A stretch of 64,000 nucleotides of DNA, taken from Saururus chinensis. Taxonomy: Eukaryota; Streptophyta; Magnoliopsida; Piperales; Saururaceae. How positions within the stretch are numbered: position 1 is the stretch's first letter; the number at the start of each line of letters is the position of its first letter. The translations under genes were made by a program, and so were the position numbers. A model generated the notes under the pieces. The model saw nothing but the letters and a program-made list of their open reading frames with translations, ran no database searches and had not been told where the DNA came from. The DNA is taken from contig CP141146.1 of the NCBI GenBank assembly GCA_035235625.1, forward strand, positions 7,558,501-7,622,500. The letters are read 5' to 3'. Positions 12,581-24,211 of the stretch are shown in pieces.

Positions 12581-13550
12581 GCCGTTTCTCATATATTTTG
12601 GCGTGTTAAAACTTCAGGCTCGATCTTCTATGCTTTTCTTCTTCATTGTGCTCTACTGGTTTGTTGGTTTGCGCCTTGTGTTGTCTTCTTCGCTATATGG
12701 AGCTCCCAATAAACTTCTTGGAGCTGATGGCAACTGGGTCGGGTAAGATTTTCTTGTTTGTCCTGTTGTTTAGCTGGACTTGTATGTCCTAGTTCAACTA
12801 TGTGGATTCAGGCAGACCTATAAAGTCTGATTTTTTATCTTGCTCGAGCTCCCCTGTCTATATTCAACTTGCAACTAATTCTGTTACCTGCAGCCTTTTT
12901 CCAAGTGGCAATGATGGAAGTGGCTCGGAGAGGCCAGCAGGCCCAGTTCACCCTTTCCATCCCAAGATGAGTATTCGATGTGGGATTCATTAATAATTAT
13001 TTATTATATTATATAATAATTTATTTTTAGTGTAAAAAATTACTATTTGCTAGTACTATATATTAAATTATATAAATATAATAAAAAACATTTCTAATAT
13101 GGTAATTTATATTTAGTCTTGCAACTTATTCTATTTATGACCATAGTGAAACTAATTTATCGTTCGTTATACCCTTTCAACCAGTCATGCGTTATAACAC
13201 GTTACTAAAGACTATTTTTTTACAAAATTGCTCAGACAATTGCGTCAAAGTCTAGACACCCGTTAGAGGAAAATCATGTCCAGCTTGACAATAAATTTTA
13301 CAAAGCTATGATGATCAATATTATACGTACATTTGACATTCTTTCTCTTTCTTAAAAACAAAATAACTAGTAATAAACAATACGAATTATGAAAAGCCAC
13401 CAAGATGTATTCCAATTTATCTCTCAATATTATATTAAATAGTATATTAAAATCTAAAATATATATTTTTTCCTAAATGGTCTACATTGGGTCGGGGTAG
13501 GAATTAAGCTATTAGTATCATATTCAGTCCGAGTTTTAATGTTGTACAAC

Positions 13551-13690
13551 ACTAGGGCTGCATCTCGGATCGGGTTAGGTTGAGTTTTGCAGGACCTGAC
13601 TTGAGATATGAACCGAGTCTATTGGACCTAACCCAGCCTGACCTATGTCGTGTCTTCAAGCTCGGGTTGGGTTATCGGAGCCTAAATATG
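13551..13690. mobile_element. Single-ended hAT element fragment
   Basis: Starts CTAGGGCTGCATCTCGG and continues with CGGGTT-type repeats, matching the reverse complement of the right end of the hAT element at 6067-6658. No second end is visible, so it is truncated inside the CACTA element. Confidence 0.55.
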
Positions 13691-13982
13691 TTTTCATTTT
13701 AGATATAGTAACTTCAGCATGATCCATGCATACCTACACATGACCTAATTTAAATATTTAGAAAACTTAAAAATAACCTTATTATGGAAATAAATACAAA
13801 AAAAGTTTAAATAATTTTTTAATTTACCATTAACTTATAAAAATTTTGTGAGTAAATATAATTATCAAAATAAAATATTTGTATCGTCGGACCTTAGATC
13901 AAACAACCCATAAAGCATGAGTTCATGCATGCAGTACACTTAATTATGTTGTCATATTTTGATGTGACAACTTATGATGCAT

Positions 13983-14191
13983 GGGCCTGAAAGCAAGCAA
14001 CATATTGTTAGATGGTGAAATGAACCCAAAAATTTCAGACTTTGGCATGACAAGGATTTTTGGAGGCAAGCAACAAAGGCTAATACAAACAGAGTTGTTG
14101 CTCAAGACTTATTTGAGTGTCATGAAACTGATCATATACATGTTGATGCTCCCAGCTCAGATGACTCTGATTTGTAGGACGAACATTCCTT
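13983..14191 (+). pseudogene. Captured receptor-like kinase fragment fused to a short tail
   Basis: Codons from about 13987 read [20 protein letters not shown], the catalytic-loop to DFG stretch of plant receptor-like kinases of the S-domain/cysteine-rich class, followed by RIFGG. The invariant HRD before it is damaged (CATGGGC in place of the expected codons). A single-base shift after GGKQQ moves the family word ANTNRVV into the next frame. That frame runs on as [20 protein letters not shown] to a stop at 14189-14191. The tail does not belong to a kinase; it may be the C-terminus of a CACTA-encoded protein (inference). The fragment lacks the rest of the kinase and cannot encode an enzyme. 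It lies 180 bp from the right subterminal repeats, so the CACTA element probably acquired it. Confidence 0.75.
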
Positions 14192-14369
14192 AATCCTAAC
14201 ATAGATATGTTTTAAATATGCCATTAATAGGAAATAACTCAACTTGTATTGTAAGTAGAGATTTTTAATTGTATTCGAGATATGATTGTATGGATATAAT
14301 TAGAAATGAAAAAATAAATCTTTATTTCTATTTAACATTTCATTATTTATTTATTTTTTAATTTTTTGT

Positions 14370-14995
14370 TCATTAGCGACGCTCCACAACTGTCGCTAAT
14401 AATACTATTAGCGACCCTTTAAACGCGTCGCTATTGTTCTATCATTCAATAGTGACGCTATAAAACTGTCGCTAAAAATACTATTCACGACGCTTTTCAA
14501 GTGTCGCTATTGTTCTATTTTCCTTTTATTCAATAGCGACGTTCCGCAACTGTCGCTAAAAACTAATATTTGCGATGCTTTTACTGCGCATCGCTATTGT
14601 AAATATTTATAAAAAAATTAATTGAACGTTGCTAATACAAACCTTATTTGCAGCGGTAATTCAAACCGTCGCCAATAGTGTTATTAGCGACGATTTCATA
14701 TCGTCGCGAATACTTTTCATTAGCGACAGATATCTAACTGTCGCGAATGTATAACATTGTAGTGACGATATCTCAACCGTCACTAATAAACATATATTAG
14801 CGACGGTTTACATAAGCGTCACTAAAGGTACTATTAGTGACGATTTGTTTTTCTGTCGTTAGTAAGTATTAGCGACTGGATTATTTGCGACGCTTATTGC
14901 GACCGTAAATAAGCATCGCAAATAATCTATAGCGACGCTTGGACAAGTAGTAGCGACGCTTTCGAGCGTCGCTAATACCCCATTTTCTTGTAGTG
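14370..14995. repeat. CACTA 3' subterminal repeat block and right terminus
   Basis: More than fifteen AGCGACGCT-like units in both orientations, many as TAGCGACG..CGTCGCTA pairs, end in CCCCATTTTCTTGTAGTG. The units are more diverged than those at 11648-11960. Confidence 0.88.
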
Positions 14996-15870
14996 GCTAT
15001 ATGAGTTTTGTGTGATTTCTCAAAATCGTTACTAGCCAACTCTTTTACCAAAGCCTTAAGGAGAGAATAAGGGGATTTTTTATTTTTGTTGAGTACATAT
15101 CCTGAGAGAAGAATTTGCTTGAGAACTTCACATCAATTTAGTTTAACAAAGTGGGCAAATATTTCCACCGTGCTAGGTGGGAGTGCCCACCCAGCTGATC
15201 CAAACCCAATGCCTTAACCACAAGGGTTGACGTTTTGGTGGCCCTGATCGGATCCGCTGTGAAGAACTCTCACCAAATTTGGTGAGAGTGCCCAATAAAA
15301 AACACCCACGCTACTTTTCTCATAAGCTTAGTGAACCGGGTTGTTTGTCTAGTCTTTATTTAAATCAAACTAGTTCGTACTTTGGTTTTCATTCTAACCC
15401 ACGATGTCTTCTCATCTCCCCTCTTACCTTCCTCTGCCCCCTAATTGCCGGAGTTAGTGCTGGTGGCTCTCACACCGCCGCTGGAGAGAGTGGTCCTCTT
15501 CCTCTCCTAAATCCCCCTCCACGATCCCCCTAATGGCTCCCTAATGCCTCATACCATAGCCTTTCTCTTCCTTTCATGGCGTCGTCGTCTCTCTCCTTCC
15601 TCCTTTTGGTTAATTCATTGCCTCTGTCGTCTCTGCCAGCTTCCAACTCCAACCCACTCCTCCCCTCACTACAATCCTCTTCTCCACAGCAGCGATCGAC
15701 TCCTCTTCTCTGTAGAAGCAATCAACTCCTCTCTCCACCAAGCCAAGGTTTGTCACACACTGACATCCGCCAACCCCGAGCTGGACCTGGTCCAAGGGGA
15801 GGATGGCGTGCGATGTGATGAAGTAGCATTTGATGAGGAAGACAACCCCTAAATCGGGTAGTTTATAACG
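14996..15870. other. No recognised gene
   Basis: The sequence around 15380-15790 is C-rich with overlapping short open frames on both strands, but none shows a domain or splice-supported structure. It may be decayed retrotransposon or gene-fragment DNA. Confidence 0.3.
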
Positions 15871-16370
15871 AAGTAGTGTACATTATGCTTTGTACAAGAG
15901 CAAATGAGAAAATAAAGAACCACAAATTAAGTATTAGCTCATGCAAAACCCACATATATACTTAATCCAACATAGCCCTCACATGACTCAAGTAATAGAG
16001 TCTAGGCCCACATAGGTTAACAAAAGTCTAAGTCGATCTCGGCTAATAGAGTATGAAGCATAATTAAGTAGCCACAAGTCTCAATGCAACAAGCTATGTA
16101 AACAATCACAGAGCATAAGATCTCTAAAGTGGGTCCCGCCTATGGCATGATTCCCAATGCCATAGTCTACTATCCCAGTGTCCATTTGACACGTTCTTGG
16201 GCTCGATACATTCGTCTCTATGAGCCCTATAAAATGGCTTAAGGTTTCCTTGAACGAATCAAGCTCAAAACAATCTAATTTTAAGAAAAACCGGTAATGG
16301 GCCTTAAAACCCGTTAATGGGCCCAAACGCCCGAATTTCAAAACATTGAAATTCTGGGGCATTACAATAT
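15871..16370 (-). repeat. LTR fragment (reverse orientation)
   Basis: Reading the - strand from 16370 gives TGTAATGCCCCAGAATTTC, a form typical of plant gypsy LTR starts. The far end near 15871 is not defined and no target duplication was found. Confidence 0.45.
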
Positions 16371-17656
16371 TGATCAGATCAAAACAAAGGACATTAGAGC
16401 TTATCAAATCATATTAGATCAAAGCATATCAGAACACATTGAACCAGAGCATAACATATATCTTAATTAGCACATGCATTCATATATTGCATTAGAAGAT
16501 CATAAATGCTTACTCCCATGTAGTTCTAGAAGTAGTAGCATTCGGAGTTTCTCTTTCCTTCAGGTCCCGAGATAGCGGACAAAGCATCCTCTTGGTCTAG
16601 AACGTTTCTCTCATTCCGCCCGAAGGTGACAAACAAACACTCCCCTTTCCTACGGTTCATCTCACTCTTTATGCCCAAAGGCGACATACAGAACCTCCCT
16701 TTACCTGGATATGCTTCCATCTCATTGCGTTTGTATCCCCTTACCCGGAGGCACTTCACACCTCCCATGCCCGTAGGCAGCAAACAAAATCTCCCTTACC
16801 CAGAGACACTTTCCTCTCATCGCGTCCATAGATAACAGACAAAACTTCCTCTTACTCGGAGACACATCACACTTCCCACAACCATAGGTGACAAACAGAA
16901 CATCCCCTTACCTAGAGACACTTTTCTCCCTCAGTGCCCGTAGGCAACAGACAAAACCCCCTCTTACCCGAAGACGTTTTTCATACTGCGTGGCTCGTCG
17001 ATGAAGGATGGAGTCTTCCCGTGCATGCATGTGCCACGAGTCGCAGGCCTGTGCATCTTGTGATGCGGCTGCCACCCGTGTAACGTGCATGGTGGTGCTG
17101 CCCGGCTCCCGCGTGTAGTGCTGGAGCCAACCCGCGTTATGCGGGTCCCAACCTGCGATCACGTAGGCCGAGCACGGCCCGTGATGACATAGGCCCATGG
17201 GCCCCACACCATGTGTTGCGGCTTTGCGGTGCACCCGGCATGGATGAAGAAGGCTGTTTACGTCAACACTCGCATTAGCTAATTCGTCATTTATCCCTAT
17301 TATTTTATTCAAATAATATTATAACTTCAAAACGTGATAACTTCTTAGCCCGAAGTCGGAATCATATGTTCTTCATACTGATAGACTCGTATCGACGAGC
17401 CCTTCGAAACTAGACAACACATGAGTAGGTTATCCCATATTTTTAAGTGAGTTCTACCCATGTGGCATGCTTCCCGAAAGTATAACTTTTGTTCTCGACC
17501 TCCATTTTACATGTTCTTCAATTCGTTATGCTCATTACTTCAAGCTCTACCCATATCGAAGATTTTATCTTTTAAAACCCCTTAAAACTTGTCCGAAAAT
17601 TATATAACTACCCCTAACCCCTCAGGTTAGGCATAATCAGAAAGCGGGTCGTTACA
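16371..17656 (-). repeat. LTR-like fragment (reverse orientation) with internal tandem units
   Basis: Reading the - strand from 17656 gives TGTAACGACCCGCTTTCTG, a gypsy-type LTR start related in form to the ends of the 7196-11642 element. It contains the degenerate array at 16610-16980. The far border is not resolved and may coincide with the LTR start at 16370. Confidence 0.45.
16610..16980. repeat. Degenerate tandem repeat, about 60-65 bp unit
   Basis: Each unit has the form 'CCCGTAGGCGACAAACAGAA, then CTCCCTTACC, then GGAGACACTT' with many changes. I count about six units. They probably belong to the surrounding LTR. Confidence 0.65.
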
Positions 17657-17689
17657 CGCGCTTCACTTAGAATTCTATACTCTTCATAC

Positions 17690-18552
17690 ATATCAGTTGT
17701 TTGAATATTTTTTGCATTTTTTTCAACATCATTTTTCTTATTGTGGTATTATTCATCAGTTTAACTGTCCATACATGCCCTAGCAAAATGGTGTTTCAGA
17801 ATGAAAACACCTTCATATTTTGGAAACTTGTCTTGCCATGCTCCAAACAACTTCTCTTCCTTTTTCTTTCTGGATTGATGCCTTTAGTAGTGCTAATTTT
17901 CTGGTTAATCGATCGTCTAGTTCTATTTTAGGTGATAAGTCTCACTTTAAATTGCCTTTTCATACTATTCTTGATTACTCTTCATTCAAAATTTTTGGTT
18001 GTGCTTGTTTTCCTTAGCTCATCAGACCTTACAACTCTCACAAGCTTCAATTCTTCCCAATTCAAAAATGTGTGTTTTTCTTAGCTATTTTTCAACTTCC
18101 AAAGGGTATCGTCACTATGATAAAAACTACTGAGAAGCTTTTATTTTTAGACATGTCAAACATCTCGAGCCAGTCTTTGTTTTTAACTTCTAATCCTCTT
18201 CTCCTCCTTATCCCACTATTGCTTCTCTTCTTCATGTCACTTGTCATACCCTTTATTCTGGTCATTCCTTTTTCTTCTTCTCCTACTATTTCTCATTAGT
18301 CCGTTGATTCTTCTCCATCATTACCATGTCGGCCTCTTTCTTCTACTTCACAGTCCTCTTCTCCTTGCCTATCTTCTACTGCTCCTTCACGACAACCAGT
18401 CCATCCTAATGATCACTCAATCTAAGTCAGGTATTGCTAAAACTAAAGCTCCTCTGAGCCTTCATGTTGTGCCTACTTCTTACTTATCTCATGTTGAACC
18501 AACTAGTTTTACACAAGCTGCCAAATCCTCCCATTGGTGCCAAGCTATGTAA
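17690..18552 (+). pseudogene. Ty1/copia integrase-region fragment
   Basis: The sequence reads ETCLAMLQTTSLPFSFWIDA, then FKIFGCACFP near 17820-18016, the integrase-core words of plant copia polyproteins. After stops and frame changes it continues with MITRSKSGIAKTK and FTQAAKSSHWCQAM near 18410-18552, the linker before reverse transcriptase. Frameshifts, stops and the absence of gag, most of reverse transcriptase and LTRs show a dead internal fragment. Confidence 0.8.
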
Positions 18553-19207
18553 TCTGAATAATCCACCAATGTTGCTTGTACACTTCTAAAAAAATAACTC
18601 ATGTAGACCCCACCCCCACTAAAAATATTTTATCTTCATCCTCTCTTCCAACTCCGGCGTGATCGAAACGATAACGAGGACAACAGGAGTGACAATAGTA
18701 ACAACTGGCTGGTGCTCACTATCGTGGTACATCCACGAGCAATCCTCCAATGTGAGCACTCTGCGTGCCCTGCCAACACCATTAGCATAAGCAATAGCAT
18801 TACTATGCAAGATGGCTCCGGTTTCCTCAACCACCCAAGTGCTTGCATGTGCCAATCCCTGGAACGCCGCTTGGATGGCTGCCTCCGGCAAGTCCTAGCC
18901 ATGGAGGGACCACCCGGAGGGCTCGTGCTGCTCGCCTGAGATAGGGGTGGTGGTGGTTAGGGTTGACACAAGTTGAGAAGGACCAGCCACGGCCATTGTG
19001 TTATTGATACCGATAGGGTTATGATTGGGCTAATTCCTCGTGGCACAACATCAAATATGGGTGTTGGGAGTTATTTACGTTACATAGTTGTATTAAATTA
19101 AAGGGGGTGACGGGGAAGATACGGGCACTTGGCTCATGGTCTGAGCCACGTGCGTGCTGCGGCACTTCAAAACTGTACCATAAAATAATTTAAAACTTAT
19201 GAGATAG
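18553..19207. other. No recognised gene
   Basis: Open frames on both strands around 18619-18939 have no motif I recognise. The rest is unstructured. Confidence 0.3.
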
Positions 19208-19231
19208 CGCTAGAGGAAGGGCTTGAACCTT

Positions 19232-19264
<33 letters not shown>

Positions 19265-19281
19265 AACTGAGCTACTCCAGC
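19208..19281 (-). tRNA. tRNA-Asn (anticodon GTT)
   Basis: The - strand begins GCTGGAGTAGCTCAGTTGG and folds into a standard 74-nt cloverleaf. The 7-bp acceptor stem GCTGGAG/CTCTAGC has one G-T pair, and G is the discriminator base. The anticodon arm is TGTGG-CTGTTAA-CCACA and the T arm carries GGTTCAAGCC. There is no intron and no encoded CCA, as expected for a nuclear gene. The internal A box (TAGCTCAGTTGG) and B box (GGTTCAAGCC) needed by RNA polymerase III are intact. A T run downstream, expected as terminator, is not obvious in the first bases. A dispersed tRNA-derived copy cannot be excluded, but the fold is undamaged. Confidence 0.93.
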
Positions 19282-19800
19282 TGATTTAGTTTACCGACCC
19301 ATATTTAAATATTAAGTACATGTAATGATAATAAGAATTCCCCATCCAAACTCTAGAAATGCGGTCTACTCCATTTGCCTCATAATATTAATTTAGATTT
19401 TTAAAAATAATTAATTAATTTTTTACTTTATTTATTAATTTTATAAAATAAAATAAGACTATTGATCATATAAGTGAAAAGTTAGCAAAGCACGTATATT
19501 TTACACATGGCACACACTTGGCTATTGGACGATGATATAGTGATTGATAAAAGAGGGTCACAGAAAAATGTAAAAATCCCACGCAACTAATTTATGAGAG
19601 TCACTAGATGATGATTGAATGACTCCCAAAAACTATGCCTAGGGAAGCTAGTATGCACATATTTTTTTCTTCTGAAATTAACATTAAAATGGGACGTAGG
19701 GCAATTTTTTTATATGATGATATAATTATGAATAAAATCTAAACATTAGATGTTAATCCTCCTCTAAAATTACAAAGGAATATTTACACATAAGATTTTT
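19282..19800. other. Gene-free AT-rich spacer
   Basis: No coding or repeat structure recognised. Confidence 0.4.
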
Positions 19801-20185
19801 GGTGGGTGGTACCTTTTGCCAAATAAAACTAATTTAGACAGTGGCCTTAAGTTCCTGTCAAATTTTGTATTTTGTGATGGTGACCATATTTCGTTAGGAA
19901 TTTTCTAAAAGTTTTTAAGTTTCATGACGAGGGATACCCTCAACAAATAAAATTGTATTATACGGAGAATAAAGGTCTCTGTCAATATCTACATATTGTA
20001 ACAATGACCTCTCCCCGTAAGAAACTATCTAGAATTTTTTTTCTTGGCAGGGGATACCATCCATCAAATAAAACTTATTTATACGGAGACTGTAATTCCT
20101 TGTTAGAAATTTGCCGGTTTTTAAACAATGGATCTGCATATTTTGACAGTGACCACCCCCCGTTAGAAATCATTTAGAAGTTTTT
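19801..20185. repeat. Three-copy tandem repeat, about 120-126 bp unit
   Basis: The unit starts GGGATACC.T..CAAATAAAA, continues TTATACGGAGA and ends GTGACC..CCCCGTTAGAAA. Unit starts lie near 19803, 19929 and 20048. The copies are diverged. A 22-bp motif, GGAAGAGGAGCCACAAGCGA, is also doubled just downstream (20226 and 20269). Confidence 0.7.
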
Positions 20186-20539
20186 CAAATAACCAGCAAA
20201 ATAAGGAGGAGAGGAAAAAAGATCATGGAAGAGGAGCCACAAGCGAGGGGAAAGAAGAAAAATAGTATGGGAAGAGGAGCCACAAGCGACGGGGGGAGAT
20301 GAAAAAGCTCATGCCGAAGGGGGAAGATTGAGAATTGGGCAATAAAAGAGTATAAATAAAACTAAAATAAATGATAAGAAATAAAGGGTATTTAGTAATT
20401 TGTTTAATTTTTTTAGGGTATGTAAAGTATAGGGGGAGTACAAAATTGGGGGCAAATAGGCGCATTCATTTCATTAATGATGAGGGATTTCCGGATAGCA
20501 ACTTCTAAACCAGAGCAGATCCATTGTTTAAAGAGAAAA

Positions 20540-22910
20540 TTCTCACCAGAACCTTAAGATAACCCTTATTTCCCATTAAGTCCTCTTCAAAAATTAAATC
20601 CTCAATTTAAATTTCTTGTTTTTATTTATTCTTAAAAAGTCCTTATCCCACTAATTAACCTCTAATAAACCGAAAATACCCCTTTTATCGTGCTTATGCC
20701 CGACTTTTATAAAACTTTGATTCATATACAACATAAAATGAAATGGGCAACATGGCCCACATGTTAGTGGCATTGTTACACTTGCCCTGCTCTCTAGTCC
20801 AACACACAGTGCAATGAAGCCAGAGTTTAATACGTAAAATAAGCAAATGAAAAGAGTCAACACTAAAGATGTGACCTGAGGGCAAAGCCCAGATCAACGA
20901 AGAGTTCAAAACACTAGCAGCCGGTCAAATCCAGCAACAAAAAAACTTTCCTAAAAAAATTGTAAATGAAAGAAATGATAATGCTTTGAATAGTCTTTCC
21001 AATAAAATGGTTCCTGATGGGCTGATAACCCCCATATGTGTTAGTAAATGGTTGCTATAACAATTTCAGCATGAAGTCATGTGTTACAAAATACATTTTA
21101 CAACACAAAATCACTTTTCACACCAAGTTGGATTCTGCACTTGAATCATTCCCCTATTTGATTCACACAAGATGCTTCTGGATAGTCATCTAAGTTGCTC
21201 CTGCATCCACCATAGAACAAAACAGTAAATATATACTCTATTATTTACATCCACCAAAGAACAAAACAGTAAATATATACTTTGTTGTTTTCATCCACCA
21301 CAGAACAGAACAGTAAATATATACTCTGTTCACATATATGGAACACCAAAATTAAATTATATTTTCGTATATAGAAAAATAAATTTATACTCTAACCCCA
21401 TAAAAGGAACAACAAAATTATTACTTCAATTACAACTTTAATTTCGTATATAGAAAAATAAATTTATAACTTTGTTCACGTACATGGAATAATATATTTA
21501 TAATCTGACCTTATATATAGAACAGTAAATTTATACTCTACATATATATGAAATAATAAATTTATACTATGTACACATATATGGAACAGTAAATTTTATA
21601 CTCTATACACACAAATGGAATAATAAATTTATACTCTAACCTTATATATGAAACAGTAAATTTATACTTTGTACACATATATGGAACAACAAATTTATAC
21701 TCCCTTATATAAGGAATAATAAATTTATATTCTAACCTTATATATGGAACAGTAAATTTATACTCTGCACACATATGGAATAGTAAATTTATACTCTGAC
21801 CTTATATATGTAATAGTAAATTTATACTTTGTACACATATATGAAATATTAAATTTATACTCTATACACATATATAGAACAGTAAATTTATATTAAACTT
21901 ATATAAGGAGAAAATACAAGAGATAATGCTTGCGATCCCATCATCTAACTCATATCCAACTCAACATGGCAGTACCATTTCTGCTAAATTAACATTAAAA
22001 GCACAACAACATCAACTAAATAGTTGTAATAATGATTAAAAGGAGTTCAAATCGGCCAGCAGACAAAAGATAAAACCGGTAAATAAAATAACAGTAGAAA
22101 AAAATTAGCATCCAACATCACTAATTTTGTAGATGAATAGGTATCCTAATGCCTAAAATATTTATGAAAAGGAAGAAATCGGAGAAACTCTTTACAGGGG
22201 AAAGAGAATTTGCTTATGAAACAAATTCTGCACCATTGAGAAACCTAAAATTGCATAACAAAAGCAAATTTCTGGAAAATTAAACACCACTAAAGATAAA
22301 ACCCACAAAGTTGCAAGAAATTCAAACAGCTAGGAAGAGAAATTCCAAATTGCAGATTGTGAAACCCCACATTACTGGAAATTCAAAAGGCAAGGAAGAG
22401 AGCCCCAAATTGCATGAAAGAAAACGAATCAAACTACAACAAATTCAAACTACAAGAAAGAATAGCCCCAAATTGACTAAATAAACGAATCACTTCGTCA
22501 AAGATGAGCAAGGAGGGGTTTCAGAAGGTAAAGTACCGGGTAAAATGGAAGTGGCATCTTAGTTGGAGGCCGAAGGTGAGGAGGTGGAGGAGAAGGTGGA
22601 CACCATTGAAAAGCTCGGTGGGGGTCTTAGGAGCAACAAAAATCAGTGAGGAAGATGACAAGCGATGGATCGCAGGAGTATGAAATCGTCGGAATGAAGC
22701 TTCAAATCGCCGGAGCTTTTGTTTTGGTCAGGAGCAAATGGTGCACAATCTCCGGGCGGTTGGAGTCTTCAATTTGGAATTCAATGCGAAAAGATAGAAG
22801 GGTATTTTAAGATTTTTAAAAGTTACGTATAACTCAGTTACTTATTAGTCAATTTGTAATGATCGGGACTTAATGGTAATTAAGCATCAAACTTAGTCCT
22901 AATGGGTCAC
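20540..22910. mobile_element. Possible Mutator-like element with long decayed inverted ends
   Basis: The left side (20570-20690) contains CCCATTAAGTCC and AAAATACCCCTTTT. The right side (22795-22880) contains GGGACTTAATGG and AGGGTATTTT in inverse order, as expected for long imperfect terminal inverted repeats. The interior holds the array at 21195-21900 and no transposase. Borders and target duplication are unresolved. Confidence 0.3.
21195..21900. repeat. AT-rich minisatellite, about 36-40 bp unit
   Basis: About eighteen units of the form ATATATGGAACAGTAAATTT plus ATACTC are seen. Two spacers, GTACACAT and AACCTTAT, recur and in places alternate, suggesting a dimeric higher-order unit of about 75-80 bp. 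Confidence 0.85.
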
Positions 22911-24150
22911 GCGCCCTTGTTTAAAAACCATCATAAGCCCAACCGGTCAAATTGGGTCCAACCGAACCCGGTCGACTTTCTAGTATCACTCCTAGTTACG
23001 TTCTCCCCCAGTCGAAGCTGAAAACCAAGACCCGGCCATTAATTCAGGTCGCTGGCCGGGTCATATAAAAACACTGATCCAGACCCGAATCTGGGTTCAT
23101 TTAGAAAATAGATTAATTATCTCAATGATCCGGATTACTTGTGGTCCAGGCCGGACTCTAGACTCTCTTCAGAACGAGTCACATTTGTTTGCTTACTTCC
23201 TTGGTTGGGTAGAACAGTAGAAGTGGTTTGGCGCCATTACTGTACAGTGTCTCGCACCACGTTTAATAAGAAACCGGTAGACAATATATTATGACAATCA
23301 GTGAAATATTAAAATAGATGAAGTTGCAAAGACAGAGAATATGTACCAAATAATTCACTGATCAAAGACAGGAAGGTTCTTAGTCGATGCTGGATTTGGA
23401 AATTTTCAGAGTGAAGATTGCTTCGAGTGTGAAAGGGACTACGCTTGGTGTAATTTTCGTGGAAGACAGGCTGCAGACACGAACAAGCACGGTCAAACGG
23501 ATCTAAGATATAACAAAAACTTTGTTTCATCATTGCCACCACGACATTTATCATTTGTCAATGATAAGATAGGTTTCGTCAAGCGCAAAACCGACATCAT
23601 CGTCGCTTTCTCTTGGATCCTCAACTAAGTCAAAGTATAAACTAATAAAATATTTTCTGTCTTATAAATAGTTTTATTTAATTTTTAAAAAATTAAATGA
23701 AACTATTAATATAGGATCGAATGAAAGGAGTATATAAGGTTTCTTATAATATAATGGTGGAGTCGTGCAGGAGCTAGGACATTGGGTAATGAAGGGTAAG
23801 CATGCATGAAGGAAGGATACATAGAGGACATATAATATGTTGCCGAGATAGGAAAGTTGAAGGGAGAAGGGGCAAAGTAATTTTCTTGGCAAGTTGAAAA
23901 AGAAGGGGTAAAGTAATATTTTTTTATAGGGGGTGGAATTGCCCCTCTAACCATATATGAGCCGTGGACTGCATGTTGAGGTCAACTTTGCCACCGCTGC
24001 TTGCCTTATATATAGTTGTCTTTCAAAACAAAAACAGTACACAATCTGATCAACATAGCTATTTTAAAAGTGACATTAATATTTCTCCGCCCCCCTTTTT
24101 TTTTGAGTGATTTTCACTTCTTCTTTTTTTAAAATTTGAAAATGAAGGAA
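22911..24150. other. No recognised gene
   Basis: Includes a CCGGGTC-rich segment near 22940-23110 resembling retrotransposon or hAT subterminal DNA. No coding family is recognised. Confidence 0.3.
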
Positions 24151-24154
24151 TGTA

Positions 24155-24211
24155 CTCCCTCCGTCCTAAATTAATAGGACTACATGGAGCTAATAATATA
24201 GGATGGAGGGA
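24155..24211. mobile_element. Stowaway-like MITE, minimal copy
   Basis: The ends are CTCCCTCCGTCCTAAATTAA and ATATAGGATGGAGGGA as inverted repeats, with TA at the borders. The copy is only about 57 bp. Relatives lie at 37683, 44703 and 60466. Confidence 0.7.

Larger units (their letters stand above)
7026..14995. mobile_element. CACTA (En/Spm-like) DNA transposon, nested and gene-carrying
   Basis: The left end, CACTACAACAAAATGGGG, and the reverse complement of the right end, CACTACAAGAAAATGGGG, match closely over about 30 bp. The flanking triplets are ACT and GCT, a 3-bp target duplication with one mismatch. Subterminal zones at 7026-7195, 11648-11960 and 14370-14995 hold many AGCGACGCT/GCGTCGCTA units in both orientations, as is typical of CACTA elements. 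No intact TNP2-type transposase is seen, so it is probably non-autonomous. It contains a nested 4.4-kb LTR-like insertion, a hAT fragment, a three-hairpin block and a receptor-kinase fragment. Without the nested insertion the element would be about 3.5 kb. Confidence 0.88.

Noticed and set aside
11640..14995. CRISPR-like appearance of the regularly spaced AGCGACGCT units
   Set aside because: Units alternate in orientation, spacers are not uniform, the host is a plant and CACTA termini explain them.
18619..18939. Open frames on both strands after the copia fragment
   Set aside because: No domain could be named; possible fragment of a host gene but unsupported.
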